Source: Pandoraea captiosa | GTDB lineage: Bacteria > Pseudomonadota > Gammaproteobacteria > Burkholderiales > Burkholderiaceae | Reading direction: 5' to 3' | NCBI RefSeq assembly: GCF_902459775.1 | Contig: NZ_CABPSQ010000018.1 | Location: 1-60,380 of the forward strand | DNA: 60,380 bases | In this document: one piece after another, positions 30,701 to 41,542 of the stretch | Position numbering within the stretch: the stretch's first letter is position 1 | How the letters are laid out: every line of letters starts with the position of its first letter | Translations under genes and position numbers: made by a program | The notes under the pieces: model-generated | Told to the model about the DNA's origin: nothing | Database searches by the model: none | What the model saw: the letters and a program-made list of their open reading frames with translations, nothing else

Positions 30701-32251
30701 TCAGGCGTACACGACCTTGTAGCGCATGCCGATCTTTTCCCACTCCTGCGCTTCGCGCTGCAAGCTGTAATCGGTGAGCGGATTGGCATCGATCCACTGA
30801 CGCGGCACCGACACCTGAAAGCCGTCGCCCAGACGTTCGACTTCGATGCTGTCCGGCAGCGCGTCTGTACGGCGACGACAGAACAGGACCGCCAGCCGCA
30901 GGCAAAACAGCAGTTGCCAATCGACCTGCTGCGCCTGCGAGGCGAGCTTGCCCAACTTGCCGACGTGCCCCAGCAGCAACTCGGCAAGACGCGCCTGATC
31001 CGGGCGTGAGAAGCCCGGCATATCCGCATTGCTTCCGATGTAGGCCGAGTGCTTGTGATAAGCACTGTGCGAGATCGAGAGTCCCATCTCGTGCAGCGAC
31101 GACGCCCAGTTGAGCAAGGCCTCGCCTTCCTCACGACCATCGTCCACTTCGCTGGCTTCGTCTTCGGCGTCCTTGGCGTGCGCGCCCGCCACGTCGAGCG
31201 GCAACTGACGATACAGCGAAATGGCGAGACGCCCGACCCGCTCGGCCTGCGCTCGATCCACGCCGTACCGGCGCACGAACTGCTCGACCGTCACGGCACG
31301 CATGTCCTGATGCTGCGTACGCCCCAGCAGGTCGTACATGACCCCCAGACGCAGCGCGGCGTCGGTTGTCTCCATGTGATCGACTTCGAGCTCGTTGAAG
31401 ACGGACAACATGATCGACAGGCCGCCCGGCAACACCGGAATACGATCCTGCTTGAGCCCGGCCAGTTTCAGACGATTGGCGTTCTCCGCCTTGATGAGGG
31501 CGCGCTTGAGACGCTCAAGGCCGCCACGGGTCAGGCCGTGCACGCCGCCGTCATTAAAGCCATTGGCTTCGAGCAACTCGGCCAGGGCACGCGCCGTGCC
31601 GGACGACCCGATCGCCTGGGACCACCCCGCTTCACGATAGGTCGCGGAAATGATCTGAATTTCGCGACGCGCGGCCAGTTCGGCCTGCTTCATCGCATAC
31701 TCGTCGACATTGCCGCTGGGGAAGAACTGCCGACTGTGGCTCACGCAGCCGATGTACAGACTCTCCATGATCAATGGCTCGTAGTCCTGACCGATGATGA
31801 ACTCGGTCGAGCCGCCGCCAATGTCCACGACGAGACGATTGCCCGCACACGTGGGCACGGAATGCGCCGCCCCGGCGTAAATCAGGCGCGCTTCTTCACG
31901 TCCGGCAATCACTTCGATGGGAAACCCCAGGGCACGCTGGGCTTCGCCAAGAAAGTCCTGCGCGTTCTTGGCAACGCGCAACGTGTTGGTTGCCACCGCC
32001 CGCACCTGATCGGGATGAAAGCCGCGCAGTCGCTCGCCGAAACGCTTGAGCACCTCCCAGCCCCGCTGTTGGGACGGATGATCGAGGTACTTCTCGGCGT
32101 TCAGTCCCGCCGCGAGCCGCACCGGTTCACGCAGCGCATCGACCTGATAGATCTGCGTCCCCGCGGATGTTTCCTCCACGCGGCCGATGATCAGGCGGAA
32201 ACTGTTCGAGCCGAGGTCGACGGCCGCTAACAATGGCGATGGGGTGCTCAT
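30701..32251 (-). CDS. ppx: Exopolyphosphatase
   Basis: The 516-residue protein has the Ppx/GppA ATPase-like fold: LLAAVDLGSNSFRLIIGRV (phosphate 1), VVDIGGGSTEFIIG (phosphate 2) and a C-terminal HD-like region (LHEMGLSISHSAYHKHSAYI). It degrades polyphosphate from the chain end. It is divergent from ppk, the synthase, so polyphosphate turnover is encoded at one place beside the Pho regulator. The length and motifs are typical of the family. Confidence 0.93.
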   Translation of the reverse strand: MSTPSPLLAAVDLGSNSFRLIIGRVEETSAGTQIYQVDALREPVRLAAGLNAEKYLDHPSQQRGWEVLKRFGERLRGFHPDQVRAVATNTLRVAKNAQDFLGEAQRALGFPIEVIAGREEARLIYAGAAHSVPTCAGNRLVVDIGGGSTEFIIGQDYEPLIMESLYIGCVSHSRQFFPSGNVDEYAMKQAELAARREIQIISATYREAGWSQAIGSSGTARALAELLEANGFNDGGVHGLTRGGLERLKRALIKAENANRLKLAGLKQDRIPVLPGGLSIMLSVFNELEVDHMETTDAALRLGVMYDLLGRTQHQDMRAVTVEQFVRRYGVDRAQAERVGRLAISLYRQLPLDVAGAHAKDAEDEASEVDDGREEGEALLNWASSLHEMGLSISHSAYHKHSAYIGSNADMPGFSRPDQARLAELLLGHVGKLGKLASQAQQVDWQLLFCLRLAVLFCRRRTDALPDSIEVERLGDGFQVSVPRQWIDANPLTDYSLQREAQEWEKIGMRYKVVYA

Positions 32252-32379
32252 GTGGGAATGCGCCGAAGCGAAGAAGGCCGAAAAGCCCGATGCTCAACTT
32301 TAAAAGCATGACGGGCACTCGACAAATAAATGACGAATACGTTACAAATCGAATATGACACGTCGTTGACAAATGTGAA

Positions 32380-32397
32380 TGTCATATAACTGTAACA
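32380..32397 (+). promoter_or_regulatory. Pho box upstream of ppk
   Basis: TGTCATATAACTGTAACA carries two 7-base half-sites (TGTCATA and TGTAACA) 11 bp apart, the layout of the PhoB site. It lies about 48 bp upstream of the ATG at 32446. phoB is in this window. A weaker site on the other strand (TGTCATATTCG...) faces ppx. Confidence 0.75.
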
Positions 32398-32445
32398 ATA
32401 CGAATGAAGAATTCACGCCAATCCCATGTCTTCCGCACGTTCAAC

Positions 32446-34518
32446 ATGAATTACCCGCTGCTCAACCGCGAGCTGGGCATTCTCGCGTTCAACGAACGCG
32501 TGCTTGCCCAGGCAGCCGATCCGGCCACGCCATTGCTCGAGCGCCTGCGCTTCGTCTGTATCGTGAGTAGCAATCTGGATGAATTCTTCGAAATTCGCGT
32601 CGCCGGGCTCAAGGAGCAGATGCGCGAAAATCCGGGCATGCTCACGCCCGACGGCATGACGTTTCAGCAAGTTTACACGCAAGTCTGCGCCCGGGCACAG
32701 GCGCTCGTCGAGAAGCAATATGCCATGTTCGACAGCCTGCTCCCGCTCATGGAGGCCGAGGGCATCGCCTTTCACCCGTCCGGCAGCTGGAACGACGCGC
32801 AAGTCGAATGGGCGCGCGACTATTTCCTGCGCGAACTGGTCCCCGTGCTCACCCCCATCGGGCTGGATCCCGCGCACCCGTTCCCGCGCGTGCTCAACAA
32901 GAGCCTGAACTTCGCCGTGGAACTCGAAGGCAAGGACGCCTTCGGCCGCGACGCGGAACTCGCCATCGTTCAGGCGCCCCGCGCCCTGCCCCGTCTGGTG
33001 CCCATGCCGGCCGCGCTCGCGCCGTTGCCGAACAGCTTCGTGCTGCTCAGCTCGCTCATGCTGCGTTTTGCCAGCGAGCTGTTCCCCGGCCTTACCGCCA
33101 AGGCGTGCCATCAGTTTCGGGTCACGCGAAACAGCGATCTGTTCGTCGACGAAGACGAAATCACCAATTTACGCACCGCGCTGCAAGGCGAGCTCCCCGC
33201 GCGCCACCTCGGTGACGCCGTTCGGCTCGAAGTCGACGCCGGCGCCCCGGCACGCCTGGTGCGCCGACTCCAGACGGAGTGCGGACTGGCCGACTCGGAC
33301 TGCTACCGCGTCAAAGGGCCCGTCAATCTGGTGCGCCTGATGCCGCTGCCGGAGATGGTCGACCGGCCGGACCTGAAATTCGTACCGTTCGTTCCGGCAT
33401 TGCCCAAGCGCATGAGCGCTTCGCCCGCCATGTTCGATCTCATCGATCAGGGCGATCTGCTGTTGCATCATCCGTATGACAGCTTCCAGCCCGTGCTCGA
33501 ACTGCTGCTGCAAGCGGCGCGCGATCCGGATGTCGTCGCCATCAAGCAGACCATCTACCGTACCGGCAACGAGTCGGCGCTCATGGACGCCCTCATGGAA
33601 GCCGCGCGCAACGGCAAGGAAGTCACGGTGGTCGTGGAACTGCTGGCGCGCTTCGACGAGGAGACGAACATCAACTGGGCGGCGCGCCTCGAAGCGGTTG
33701 GCGCGCACGTCGTCTACGGCGTGGTCGGCCACAAGTGCCACGCGAAGATGCTGCTCGTGGTGCGTCGCACGCGCCAGGGCAAGAAGACGTTCCTCAAGCG
33801 TTACGTTCACCTCGGCACCGGCAACTATCACCCGCGCACGGCGCGTCTGTACACCGACTTCGGCCTGATGACCGCTGACGAAGCGCTGTGCGCCGATGTC
33901 CACGTCGTGTTCCAGCAACTCACCGGCATTGGTCGCCAGACTCACCTGCATGGCCTCTGGCAGTCGCCGTTCACGATGCATTCGCACCTGCTCGAAGCGA
34001 TTCGCCGTGAGACGGAAGCGGCGATGGCCGGCAAAAAGGCCCGCATCATTGCCAAGATGAACGCGCTGCTCGAACCGACGATCATTGCCGAGCTTTACAA
34101 GGCATCGCGCGCCGGCGTGAAGATCGACCTGATCGTGCGAGGGGTTTGTGCACTGCGCGCCGGGGTAAAGGGGTTGTCAGAGAACATTACCGTGCGCTCG
34201 GTCGTCGGGCGCTTTCTCGAACACCATCGCATCTATTATTTCTACGCAAACGGCGACGAGCACGTCATGCTCTCCAGCGCCGACTGGATGGAGCGCAACT
34301 TCTTCCGTCGCGTGGAAGTTGCGTTCCCCGTGCGAGACAAGCGCCTGAAGGCGCGCGTGATTCGCGAAGGGCTGATGGTGCATCTGCGCGACAACACGCT
34401 GTCGTGGCTCATGCGGCCAGACGGCAGCTACGCGCGACGTAAGGCGGGCAAGACGCCATACAACAGCCAGATGGTGTTGATGCAGGAAATCACGCAGCAC
34501 GTGCAAACGGGGAACTGA
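32446..34518 (+). CDS. ppk: Polyphosphate kinase 1
   Basis: The start is placed at 32446 (MNYPLLNRELGILAFNERVL), since the ATG at 32404 would lie almost on the Pho box. The 690-residue enzyme has the Ppk1 pattern: SNLDEFFEIRVAGLKEQ near the N-terminus, HPYDSFQPVLELL, AIKQTIYRTGNESAL, the phosphorylated His in YGVVGHKCHAKMLLVVRR and VHLGTGNYHPRTARLYTDFG. It makes polyphosphate from ATP. A Pho box upstream indicates PhoB control. Confidence 0.93.
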   Translation: MNYPLLNRELGILAFNERVLAQAADPATPLLERLRFVCIVSSNLDEFFEIRVAGLKEQMRENPGMLTPDGMTFQQVYTQVCARAQALVEKQYAMFDSLLPLMEAEGIAFHPSGSWNDAQVEWARDYFLRELVPVLTPIGLDPAHPFPRVLNKSLNFAVELEGKDAFGRDAELAIVQAPRALPRLVPMPAALAPLPNSFVLLSSLMLRFASELFPGLTAKACHQFRVTRNSDLFVDEDEITNLRTALQGELPARHLGDAVRLEVDAGAPARLVRRLQTECGLADSDCYRVKGPVNLVRLMPLPEMVDRPDLKFVPFVPALPKRMSASPAMFDLIDQGDLLLHHPYDSFQPVLELLLQAARDPDVVAIKQTIYRTGNESALMDALMEAARNGKEVTVVVELLARFDEETNINWAARLEAVGAHVVYGVVGHKCHAKMLLVVRRTRQGKKTFLKRYVHLGTGNYHPRTARLYTDFGLMTADEALCADVHVVFQQLTGIGRQTHLHGLWQSPFTMHSHLLEAIRRETEAAMAGKKARIIAKMNALLEPTIIAELYKASRAGVKIDLIVRGVCALRAGVKGLSENITVRSVVGRFLEHHRIYYFYANGDEHVMLSSADWMERNFFRRVEVAFPVRDKRLKARVIREGLMVHLRDNTLSWLMRPDGSYARRKAGKTPYNSQMVLMQEITQHVQTGN

Positions 34519-34556
34519 GCGGACGACTTCGCGGGCACGCGCCGCAACGCCCAACG

Positions 34557-34594
34557 AAAAAGGCGCTCGGCCGCGAGGTCGAGCGCCTTTTTTT
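34557..34594 (+). terminator. Intrinsic terminator after ppk
   Basis: AAAGGCGCTCG and CGAGCGCCTTT form an 11-bp stem followed by a T run (TTTTTTT), about 40 bp after the ppk stop. It also separates ppk from the convergent phoR. Confidence 0.9.
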
Positions 34595-34638
34595 CTACGG
34601 AAATCGGTCGCGCTGACCCACCCGCATGCTGCCCCGTG

Positions 34639-35979
34639 TCAACCGTCCACCGACACCTGCTTCGGGGCCTCGATCAGCGTGCGATGCACCACGCGCGTCG
34701 GCGGGAAATGGATGGCGAACGTGCTGCCGCGCCCCTCCTCGCTGGTCACGCGCAGATCGGCCTGATGGCGCGTGAGTACGTGCTTGACGATGGCGAGTCC
34801 GAGCCCTGTCCCCCCCGTGTCGCGCGAGCGGCTGCGGTCGATGCGATAGAAGCGCTCGGTCAGCCGGGGGATGTGCTCGGCGGGAATGCCGAGTCCTGAA
34901 TCGATGACGGCGAAACGCGCGCCGCCGTCTTCCGTCGCCCCCCATTCGATGCGGATCTTGCCGCCCTGCGGCGTGTAACGCACGGCATTGCTCACCAGGT
35001 TGCTGAACGCGCTGTGCAACTCGCCTTCCGCGCCGCGCAGGTCGAGACCGTCTGCGCCGAGCACTTCGATCACGTGTTGACCCTGCGACAACCCCTCGGC
35101 ATCGCCACGCAGCGAGCGCATTTGCATGCCCATGTCGATGCGGTCGTCCGGCGGCGGTTTGCCGCTGCCTTCGAGCTTCGCCAACGTCAGCAAATCGTTC
35201 ACGATGTTCTGCATGCGCCCGGCTTGTTGACGCATGATCTCGACGTAACGCTGAATCTCGTCTGGCGACAATGGCAGCTCGCCAACGGTCTCCAGGAAGC
35301 CGGAGAGCACCGTGAGCGGTGTCTTCAGTTCATGGGAGACGTTCGCCACGAAGTCGCGCCGCATCGCGTCGGTGCGCTCCAGATCGGTCACGTCGAGCGA
35401 GATGATCAGCTTGCGATTGTCGCCATAGGGAAACACCTGCATCGAGAGCACGTTGTTGCGCTTTTCGCCCATGTGATGCATGAGCAGCGCCTCGTCGTAG
35501 CGCTCCGACGACAAGTAATGCACGAAGGCCGGTGTTCGCAGAAGATGGGTGATCTGTTGACGCAGATCTCGCCGGGCGTCGATACCGAAATGCGTCTCGG
35601 CGATCGCATTGCACCACTCGATCTGGTTTTGTTCGTCGAGCATGATCACGCCGTTGGGCGATGCCTGGATCGCCTGAATGAAGCGTGCGTGCTGTTGTTC
35701 CACCTGCTTGACCTGGTTATGCCAGCGCTTGGCCAGCTTGTGCAGCCGGTAATAGATTTCGCCCCACAACCCGAGTGCGCTCGGCACTTCGCCGTAGACC
35801 GGCGCTTCGAGCAGACGCCAAAGTCGCTGCGCGTGATAGACGTTGAAGAAAAGCTGTATCACCAGCAGAACGACCGCGGTGACGTAACCTGCGCTCGCAC
35901 CGAACATCCAGCCGACAGCCACCGAAATGGCCGCTTGCAGGATGAGGAACGCCAGCGCGCGGGCCCAGATGATATTCAT
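34639..35979 (-). CDS. phoR: PhoR sensor histidine kinase
   Basis: The 446-residue protein has an N-terminal membrane hairpin (residues about 8-48), a PAS region (GVIMLDEQNQIEWCNAIAETHFG), the HisKA box VSHELKTPLTVLSGFLE with the phosphorylated His, and ATPase motifs SNLVSNAVRYTPQGG (N box), VIDSGLGIP (G1) and GTGLGLAIVKHVL (G2). It has almost no periplasmic loop, so it probably senses the Pst transporter through PhoU. It follows phoB on the same strand after a gap of 175 bp. Confidence 0.94.
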   Translation of the reverse strand: MNIIWARALAFLILQAAISVAVGWMFGASAGYVTAVVLLVIQLFFNVYHAQRLWRLLEAPVYGEVPSALGLWGEIYYRLHKLAKRWHNQVKQVEQQHARFIQAIQASPNGVIMLDEQNQIEWCNAIAETHFGIDARRDLRQQITHLLRTPAFVHYLSSERYDEALLMHHMGEKRNNVLSMQVFPYGDNRKLIISLDVTDLERTDAMRRDFVANVSHELKTPLTVLSGFLETVGELPLSPDEIQRYVEIMRQQAGRMQNIVNDLLTLAKLEGSGKPPPDDRIDMGMQMRSLRGDAEGLSQGQHVIEVLGADGLDLRGAEGELHSAFSNLVSNAVRYTPQGGKIRIEWGATEDGGARFAVIDSGLGIPAEHIPRLTERFYRIDRSRSRDTGGTGLGLAIVKHVLTRHQADLRVTSEEGRGSTFAIHFPPTRVVHRTLIEAPKQVSVDG

Positions 35980-36154
35980 AGACGATGCACAGGAAGGTTG
36001 CCGCGCGGTACCCCACGGGCGGGCGCGGCATGGGCACGGCAGGCGCTGAGCACAGCGTTCGATGGCGCCAATGGGGCCAGACGCACCGGACGAACCTGAC
36101 GAACCTGACGGTCCGGAAGCGACCGACCCGCTCGGGCGCGCCGGCCTCTCCTTG

Positions 36155-36856
36155 TCAGACGGACTTCGTCAGACGATAGCCGCTGCCGCGTACGGTCTCG
36201 ATCATAGCATCGTGGCCTGCCGGCTTGAGCGCCGCGCGAAGCCGCTTGATATGCACGTCCACCGTACGCTCCTCGACGAACACGTGATCGCCCCACACCT
36301 GATCGAGCAACTGCGAGCGGCTGTGCACGCGCTCCGGGTGCGTCATGAAGAAGTGCAGCAGACGGAACTCCGTCGGGCCGAGGTCAAGCTTGATGTCGCC
36401 GCTCGACTGATGGCTCGTGACGCGATGCGTGGCCGGGTCGAGCTTCAGACCGTTCACGCTCACCACGTCCTCGGTCAATTGCGGGGCGCGGCGGCGCAGC
36501 ACGGCCTTGATGCGCGCCATCAACTCCTTCGGCGAGAACGGCTTGGTGACGTAGTCGTCCGCGCCGATCTCCAGGCCCATCACCTTGTCCTGCTCTTCGC
36601 TGCGCGCGGTGAGCATGATGATCGGCACATGCTTCGTGCGCTCGTTCGCGCGCAACTCGCGCGCAAACGTCACGCCCGACTTGCCCGGCAGCATCCAGTC
36701 GAGCAGAACGAGATCCGGCAGGACGTCACTGATCAACGTGAGCGCCTGCTCAGCGTTGTACGCCCGGATCGGATAGTGACCCGCGTGTTGCAAGTTAACG
36801 GAGATCAGCTCGGAAATTGCCGGCTCGTCTTCCACGATCAGAATGCTGCTAGGCAT
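36155..36856 (-). CDS. phoB: PhoB response regulator
   Basis: The 233-residue protein has a receiver domain (ILIVEDEPAISELI, the phosphorylated Asp in LVLLDWMLPGKSG, MLTARSEEQD, DDYVTKPFSPKEL) and an OmpR-type winged-helix domain ending VRGSGYRLTKSV. When phosphorylated it binds Pho boxes. Such sites are seen in this window before ppk and pstS. It is next to phoU and phoR and completes the phosphate-starvation circuit. Confidence 0.96.
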   Translation of the reverse strand: MPSSILIVEDEPAISELISVNLQHAGHYPIRAYNAEQALTLISDVLPDLVLLDWMLPGKSGVTFARELRANERTKHVPIIMLTARSEEQDKVMGLEIGADDYVTKPFSPKELMARIKAVLRRRAPQLTEDVVSVNGLKLDPATHRVTSHQSSGDIKLDLGPTEFRLLHFFMTHPERVHSRSQLLDQVWGDHVFVEERTVDVHIKRLRAALKPAGHDAMIETVRGSGYRLTKSV

Positions 36857-36909
36857 CGGTTCCCTCTCAAACCTTCAGTAATGTCAGGCGTGTTGTCCGC
36901 TTTTGTGCC

Positions 36910-37617
36910 TTACTCGCCCTGCACCTTGCGCTGCAGATCTTCGCGCGAAATGTGCCGGACGTCGGTGCCCTTGACAATGTAAATGATGAACTCGGCAATG
37001 TTCTTCGCGTGATCGCCGATCCGCTCGATCGCCTTGGCGATGAACAGGAAGTCCAGACCGGCGGAGATGGTCCGCGGGTCTTCCATCATGTACGTCACCA
37101 ATTTTCGCACGAAGCCGCGGAATTCATTGTCGATGGCCTTGTCGTCGCGCACGATCTCGGCCGCCGCCACGATATCGAGGCGCGCGAACGCGTCGAGGGT
37201 GCGACGCAGCAATTGCGCAGCCATCTCGCCGGAGAGCTTGATTTCGGCGAAATTCACGCTCTGCGCCGCGCCGTCTTCGAGCAGATGGCGCGTACGCTTG
37301 GCGATCTTCTCGGCCTCGTCGCCCGCGCGCTCGAGGTTGGTGATCGTCTTCGAGATCGAGAGCAGCAAACGCAGGTCGCGCGCGGTCGGCTGACGGCGGG
37401 CGATGATCTTGCTGCACTCTTCGTCGATCTCGACTTCCATCGTGTTCAGACGGTGCTCGTTGGCGATCACTTCGTCGACGAGCGTACGGTCGAACGTGTT
37501 CAGGCCCTGCATGGCCGTCACGATCTGGGACTCGACCACGCCGCCCATTTCGAGCACACGCGAGCAAACCTGATTCAGGTCGGAATCGAACTGGCTGGAG
37601 AGGTGTTTATCGTTCAT
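36910..37617 (-). CDS. phoU: PhoU phosphate-signalling protein
   Basis: The 235-residue all-helical protein starts MNDKHLSSQFDSDLNQVCSR. It carries two PhoU metal-site repeats with acidic motifs (EIDEECSKIIARRQPTARDLR and AIERIGDHAKNIAEFIIYI). PhoU links the Pst transporter to PhoR and dampens the response when phosphate is sufficient. It lies 22 bp after pstB and before phoB on the same strand. Confidence 0.95.
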   Translation of the reverse strand: MNDKHLSSQFDSDLNQVCSRVLEMGGVVESQIVTAMQGLNTFDRTLVDEVIANEHRLNTMEVEIDEECSKIIARRQPTARDLRLLLSISKTITNLERAGDEAEKIAKRTRHLLEDGAAQSVNFAEIKLSGEMAAQLLRRTLDAFARLDIVAAAEIVRDDKAIDNEFRGFVRKLVTYMMEDPRTISAGLDFLFIAKAIERIGDHAKNIAEFIIYIVKGTDVRHISREDLQRKVQGE

Positions 37618-37639
37618 GTCGCAGGTTTTCCTCGTGGCA

Positions 37640-38422
37640 TCAACCGAAACGGCCGGTGATGTAGTCTTCGGTCTCTTTGCGGTCCGGCTTGATGAAGATC
37701 TTCTCGGTTTCGCCGAATTCGATCAGCTCGCCCAGGTACATGTAGGCCGTGAAGTCCGAGCAACGGGCGGCCTGCTGCATGTTGTGGGTCACGATCACCA
37801 CCGTGTAATCGTCCTTGAGCTCGGCAATGAGCTCTTCGATACGGCCCGTCGAAATCGGGTCGAGCGCCGAGCACGGTTCGTCGAGCAGCAGCACTTCGGG
37901 GCGGATCGCGATGCCGCGCGCGATACACAGACGCTGTTGCTGACCGCCGGACAGGCCGTAGCCCGACTGTTGCAGCTTGTCCTTCACTTCGCTCCACAGC
38001 GCCGCCTTGGTCAGCGCCCACTCCACGCGATCGTCCATTTCCGAGCGCGAGAGCTTTTCGAACAGACGCACGCCGAAGGCGATGTTGTCGTAGATCGACA
38101 TCGGGAACGGCGTGGGCTTCTGGAACACCATGCCGACCTTCGCGCGCAGCAGCGCGATGTCCTGCTTCGCGGTGAGCAGGTTCTCGCCGTCCATGTTGAT
38201 CTCACCCTCGGCGCGTTGCTCCGGATACAGGGCGTACATCTTGTTGAACGTGCGCAGCAGCGTGGACTTGCCGCAGCCCGACGGGCCGATGAAGGCCGTT
38301 ACCTTGCGATCGGGAATGCGCAGGTTGATGTTCTTGAGCGCGTGATACTTGTCGTAGAAGAAGTTCAGGTTCTTGACTTCGATCTTCGAGGGCAGCTTGA
38401 TTTCTTGCGTCGGGTTCGTCAT
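37640..38422 (-). CDS. pstB: Phosphate ABC transporter ATPase PstB
   Basis: The start is the ATG at 38422 ([20 protein letters not shown]). A TTG four codons earlier is less likely. The 260-residue ATPase has Walker [10 protein letters not shown], signature [13 protein letters not shown], Walker [16 protein letters not shown] and the switch VTHNMQQ. It drives phosphate uptake with PstA, PstC and PstS and is part of the pstSCAB-phoU-phoBR operon. Confidence 0.95.
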   Translation of the reverse strand: MTNPTQEIKLPSKIEVKNLNFFYDKYHALKNINLRIPDRKVTAFIGPSGCGKSTLLRTFNKMYALYPEQRAEGEINMDGENLLTAKQDIALLRAKVGMVFQKPTPFPMSIYDNIAFGVRLFEKLSRSEMDDRVEWALTKAALWSEVKDKLQQSGYGLSGGQQQRLCIARGIAIRPEVLLLDEPCSALDPISTGRIEELIAELKDDYTVVIVTHNMQQAARCSDFTAYMYLGELIEFGETEKIFIKPDRKETEDYITGRFG

Positions 38423-38493
38423 GGTCTGTCTCAACCGTCAGGTAGGCGTTTGTCGTGGCGTTATGGTCGCGTCGTGTCGTGTGTCGTTGCCGC

Positions 38494-39393
38494 TTACTTC
38501 TTGGCAAACAGCGTGCGCGCCAGAATGTTCAGGAACAGCACCCCGAGGGTGATGATGAATACGCCCGCCCAGGCAAGCGATTGCCATTCGGCGAACGGGC
38601 TCATGGCAAATTTGAAGATGGTGACCGGCAGGTTGGCCATCGGCTGGTTCAGGTTCATCGACCAGAACTGGTTCGAGAGCGCCGTGAACAGCAGCGGCGC
38701 CGTCTCACCCGCGATACGCGCCACGGCCAGCAGCACGCCCGTCACGATGCCGGCGATGGACGCCTTCAACGTGATCTTCACGATGATTCGCCACTTCGGC
38801 GTGCCGAGCGCGAAAGCCGCCTCGCGCAGGTTGTTCGGCACCAGTTTGAGCATGTTCTCCGTCGTGCGGATCACGATGGGGATCTGCAGGAGTGCCAGCG
38901 AGATGATGCCGGCCCATGCCGAGAAGTGCCCCATCTGTGCGACGACCAGTGCATAGACGAACAGGCCGATCACGATCGAAGGCGCCGAGAGCAGAATGTC
39001 GTTGATGAATCGCGTGATGCTCGCAAGCCAGGACTTCTGACCGTACTCGGCCAGATACACACCGGCCAGAATGCCCAGCGGCGTGCCCACCAGCGTCGCC
39101 ACGCCGACCATCACCAGACTACCCATGATGGCGTTGGCCAGACCGCCGCCGGCCGTGTTCGGCGGGGGGGTCATTTCCGTGAACAGCGAGAGCGAGAGGC
39201 CGCCGATGCCCAGCGAGAGCGTGGTGTACAGAATCCACAGCAGCCAGAGCAGACCGAAAGCCATGGCCGCGAGCGACATGGCGATCGCGAACATGTTCTT
39301 GCGGCGGCGATAGGCTTGCAGACGCACGCGGGTAAAGGCGTCGGTGGGCTTCACGGCGGGCGATTCCAATTCGAGCGCTTGTTGGGTCATCAT
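38494..39393 (-). CDS. pstA: Phosphate ABC transporter permease PstA
   Basis: The 299-residue protein has six membrane segments and the permease loop [20 protein letters not shown] (EAA motif). Its ATG overlaps the pstC stop by one base. It forms the inner-membrane channel with PstC. The long C-terminal helix and the [15 protein letters not shown] segment are usual for the family. Cotranscribed in pstSCAB. Confidence 0.94.
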   Translation of the reverse strand: MMTQQALELESPAVKPTDAFTRVRLQAYRRRKNMFAIAMSLAAMAFGLLWLLWILYTTLSLGIGGLSLSLFTEMTPPPNTAGGGLANAIMGSLVMVGVATLVGTPLGILAGVYLAEYGQKSWLASITRFINDILLSAPSIVIGLFVYALVVAQMGHFSAWAGIISLALLQIPIVIRTTENMLKLVPNNLREAAFALGTPKWRIIVKITLKASIAGIVTGVLLAVARIAGETAPLLFTALSNQFWSMNLNQPMANLPVTIFKFAMSPFAEWQSLAWAGVFIITLGVLFLNILARTLFAKK

Positions 39394-40367
39394 TATTTAC
39401 CTTCGCTTTTCTCGAGGCGCAGCAGCATCAGCTTGGACAGCGCCAGCACCACAAAGGTGATGAAGAACAGGATCAGGCCGAGTTCCATCAGGGCCGACGT
39501 GTGCAGGCCCGGGCCGGCTTCGGCGAACTCGTTGGCCAGCGCCGAGGTAATGCTGTTGCCCGGCGAGTAGAGCGAGACGTTGTCGAGCAGGTTTGTGTTG
39601 CCGATCACGAACGTGACGGCCATGGTCTCGCCGAGCGCCCGGCCAAGACCCAGCATGATGCCGCCGATGACGCCCGTCTTCGTAAAGGGCAGCACCACGC
39701 GCCACATCACTTCCCAGGTCGTGCAGCCGATGCCGTACGCCGACTCCTTGAGCAGCACGGGCGTGACTTCGAACACGTCGCGCATGACCGAAGCGATGTA
39801 CGGAATGATCATGATCGCGAGGATCACGCCGGCGGGCAGGATACCGATGCCGAGCGGCGGCCCCTGGAACAGCGCGCCGATGACCGGCACGTTGCCGAGC
39901 AGCGCACCCAGCGGCTTCTGAAAGTACTGACTGAAGATCGGGGCGAAGACCAGCAGGCCCCACATCCCGTAGACGATGCTCGGAATGGCCGCGAGCAGTT
40001 CGATGGCGGTGCCGAGCGGGCGGCGCAGCCACACGGGCGAGAGTTCCGTCAAAAACAGGGCGATGCCGAAGCTGACCGGCACCGCGATGATCAGGGCGAT
40101 GACCGAAGTGACGATCGTGCCGTAGATGGGCACGAGCGCGCCGAATTGTTCTGCGGGCGGATCCCAGTCCTTGGTCCACAGAAAGGCGAAGCCAAACTTC
40201 TCGATCGACGGCAACGCGCTGATGATCAGCGACACGATGATGCCACCGAGCAGGAGCAGCGTGATGAGGGCGGCGGCGCGGGTGAGCAGCGCGAAGAGAA
40301 AGTCGCCAACGGAAGACGGGGCGCGCTGTGCGCCCGGTGTTGCGAGGGGGCTGGTGGCTTCTGCCAT
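39393..40367 (-). CDS. pstC: Phosphate ABC transporter permease PstC
   Basis: The 324-residue protein has six membrane segments, an N-terminal [20 protein letters not shown] helix and the EAA loop [21 protein letters not shown] conserved [18 protein letters not shown] follows. It pairs with PstA. Its stop overlaps the pstA start, and it lies 140 bp after pstS, a spacing that often allows differential expression. Confidence 0.94.
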   Translation of the reverse strand: MAEATSPLATPGAQRAPSSVGDFLFALLTRAAALITLLLLGGIIVSLIISALPSIEKFGFAFLWTKDWDPPAEQFGALVPIYGTIVTSVIALIIAVPVSFGIALFLTELSPVWLRRPLGTAIELLAAIPSIVYGMWGLLVFAPIFSQYFQKPLGALLGNVPVIGALFQGPPLGIGILPAGVILAIMIIPYIASVMRDVFEVTPVLLKESAYGIGCTTWEVMWRVVLPFTKTGVIGGIMLGLGRALGETMAVTFVIGNTNLLDNVSLYSPGNSITSALANEFAEAGPGLHTSALMELGLILFFITFVVLALSKLMLLRLEKSEGK

Positions 40368-40507
40368 GATGTCGTCTCAGCGTGAGCGCGCCGCCAGCCG
40401 TTGCCGGATCATGATTCGGGCTTCGGCGCAGGCGGCGCGGATGATGCCGGTATCAAGGCGCCCGAGACCGCACATGCGCATCGTCGGGTGCCTCATTGCA
40501 GGGCGCT

Positions 40508-41542
40508 TTAGACGCCGGCCTTGGCAGCCGACTCGGCAACCTTGGCCTTCCAGCCGGCACGGATTTGCTTCAGAACGTCTTCCGGCAGCGGGATGTAGTC
40601 CAGTTCCTTGGCCGTGTTCACGCCGTTCTTGAACGACCAGTCGAAGAACTTCAGCACGTCGGCGCTTTGCGCTTCCTTGCCGGCGTCAGCCTTCTGGTGC
40701 ACGAGCACGAAGGTCGCTGCCACGATCGGCCACGACTTGTCGCCCTTCTCGTTCGTCAGGATCTGGTAGAACGTCTTCGACCATTCGGCCTTGCCGGCGG
40801 CGGCGGCGAACGTCTCGGCGGTCGGCTCGACCGTCTTGCCGTCGGCGTTGGTCAGGGCCGTGTACGTCAGCTTGTTCTGCTTGGCGTAGGCCGACTCGAC
40901 ATAGCCGATGGCGCCCGGCAGACGCTGCACGAAGGCCGCGACGCCGTCGTTACCCTTGCCGCCCGTGCCCGTGGGCCAGTTGACCGTGGTGCCTTCGCCG
41001 ACCTTGCTCTTCCACTCGGCGTTGACCTTCGAGAGGTAGTTCGTGAACACGAAGCTGGTGCCCGAACCGTCGGCGCGGCGAACCACGGCGATGTCGGTAT
41101 CCGGCAGCTTGACCTTCGGGTTGAGCTTGGCGATGGCCGGGTCGTTCCACTTCTTGATCTTGCCCAGGTAGATGTCGCCCAGCACTTCGCCCGACAGCAC
41201 GAGTTCGCCCGGCTTCACGCCCGGCACGTTCACGACCGGCACGATGCCGCCGACAACCGTCGGGAACTGGAACAGACCCTGTTTGGCGAGTTCTTCATCG
41301 GTCAGCGGGGCGTCCGAGCCGGCGAAATCGACCGTCTTTGCCTGAATCTGCTTGATGCCGCCCGACGAGCCGATGCCCTGGTAGTTGACCTTGTTCTGGG
41401 TCGACTTCTGATAAGCGTCAGCCCACTTGGTGTAGATCGGTGCGGCGAACGTGCTGCCAGCGCCCGTAATCTCGCCCGCAATCGCGCCAGCGGCGAACAG
41501 AACGCCAGCCAGGCCGGCAATCGCAGTCTTCATCAGCTTCAT
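40508..41542 (-). CDS. pstS: Phosphate-binding protein PstS
   Basis: The 344-residue protein begins [20 protein letters not shown], a Sec signal peptide cleaved near GAIAG. The mature part opens with [17 protein letters not shown] and has [23 protein letters not shown] and [18 protein letters not shown], the residues that hold phosphate. It works in the periplasm and delivers phosphate to PstCAB. A Pho box lies about 60 bp upstream of its ATG. Confidence 0.95.
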   Translation of the reverse strand: MKLMKTAIAGLAGVLFAAGAIAGEITGAGSTFAAPIYTKWADAYQKSTQNKVNYQGIGSSGGIKQIQAKTVDFAGSDAPLTDEELAKQGLFQFPTVVGGIVPVVNVPGVKPGELVLSGEVLGDIYLGKIKKWNDPAIAKLNPKVKLPDTDIAVVRRADGSGTSFVFTNYLSKVNAEWKSKVGEGTTVNWPTGTGGKGNDGVAAFVQRLPGAIGYVESAYAKQNKLTYTALTNADGKTVEPTAETFAAAAGKAEWSKTFYQILTNEKGDKSWPIVAATFVLVHQKADAGKEAQSADVLKFFDWSFKNGVNTAKELDYIPLPEDVLKQIRAGWKAKVAESAAKAGV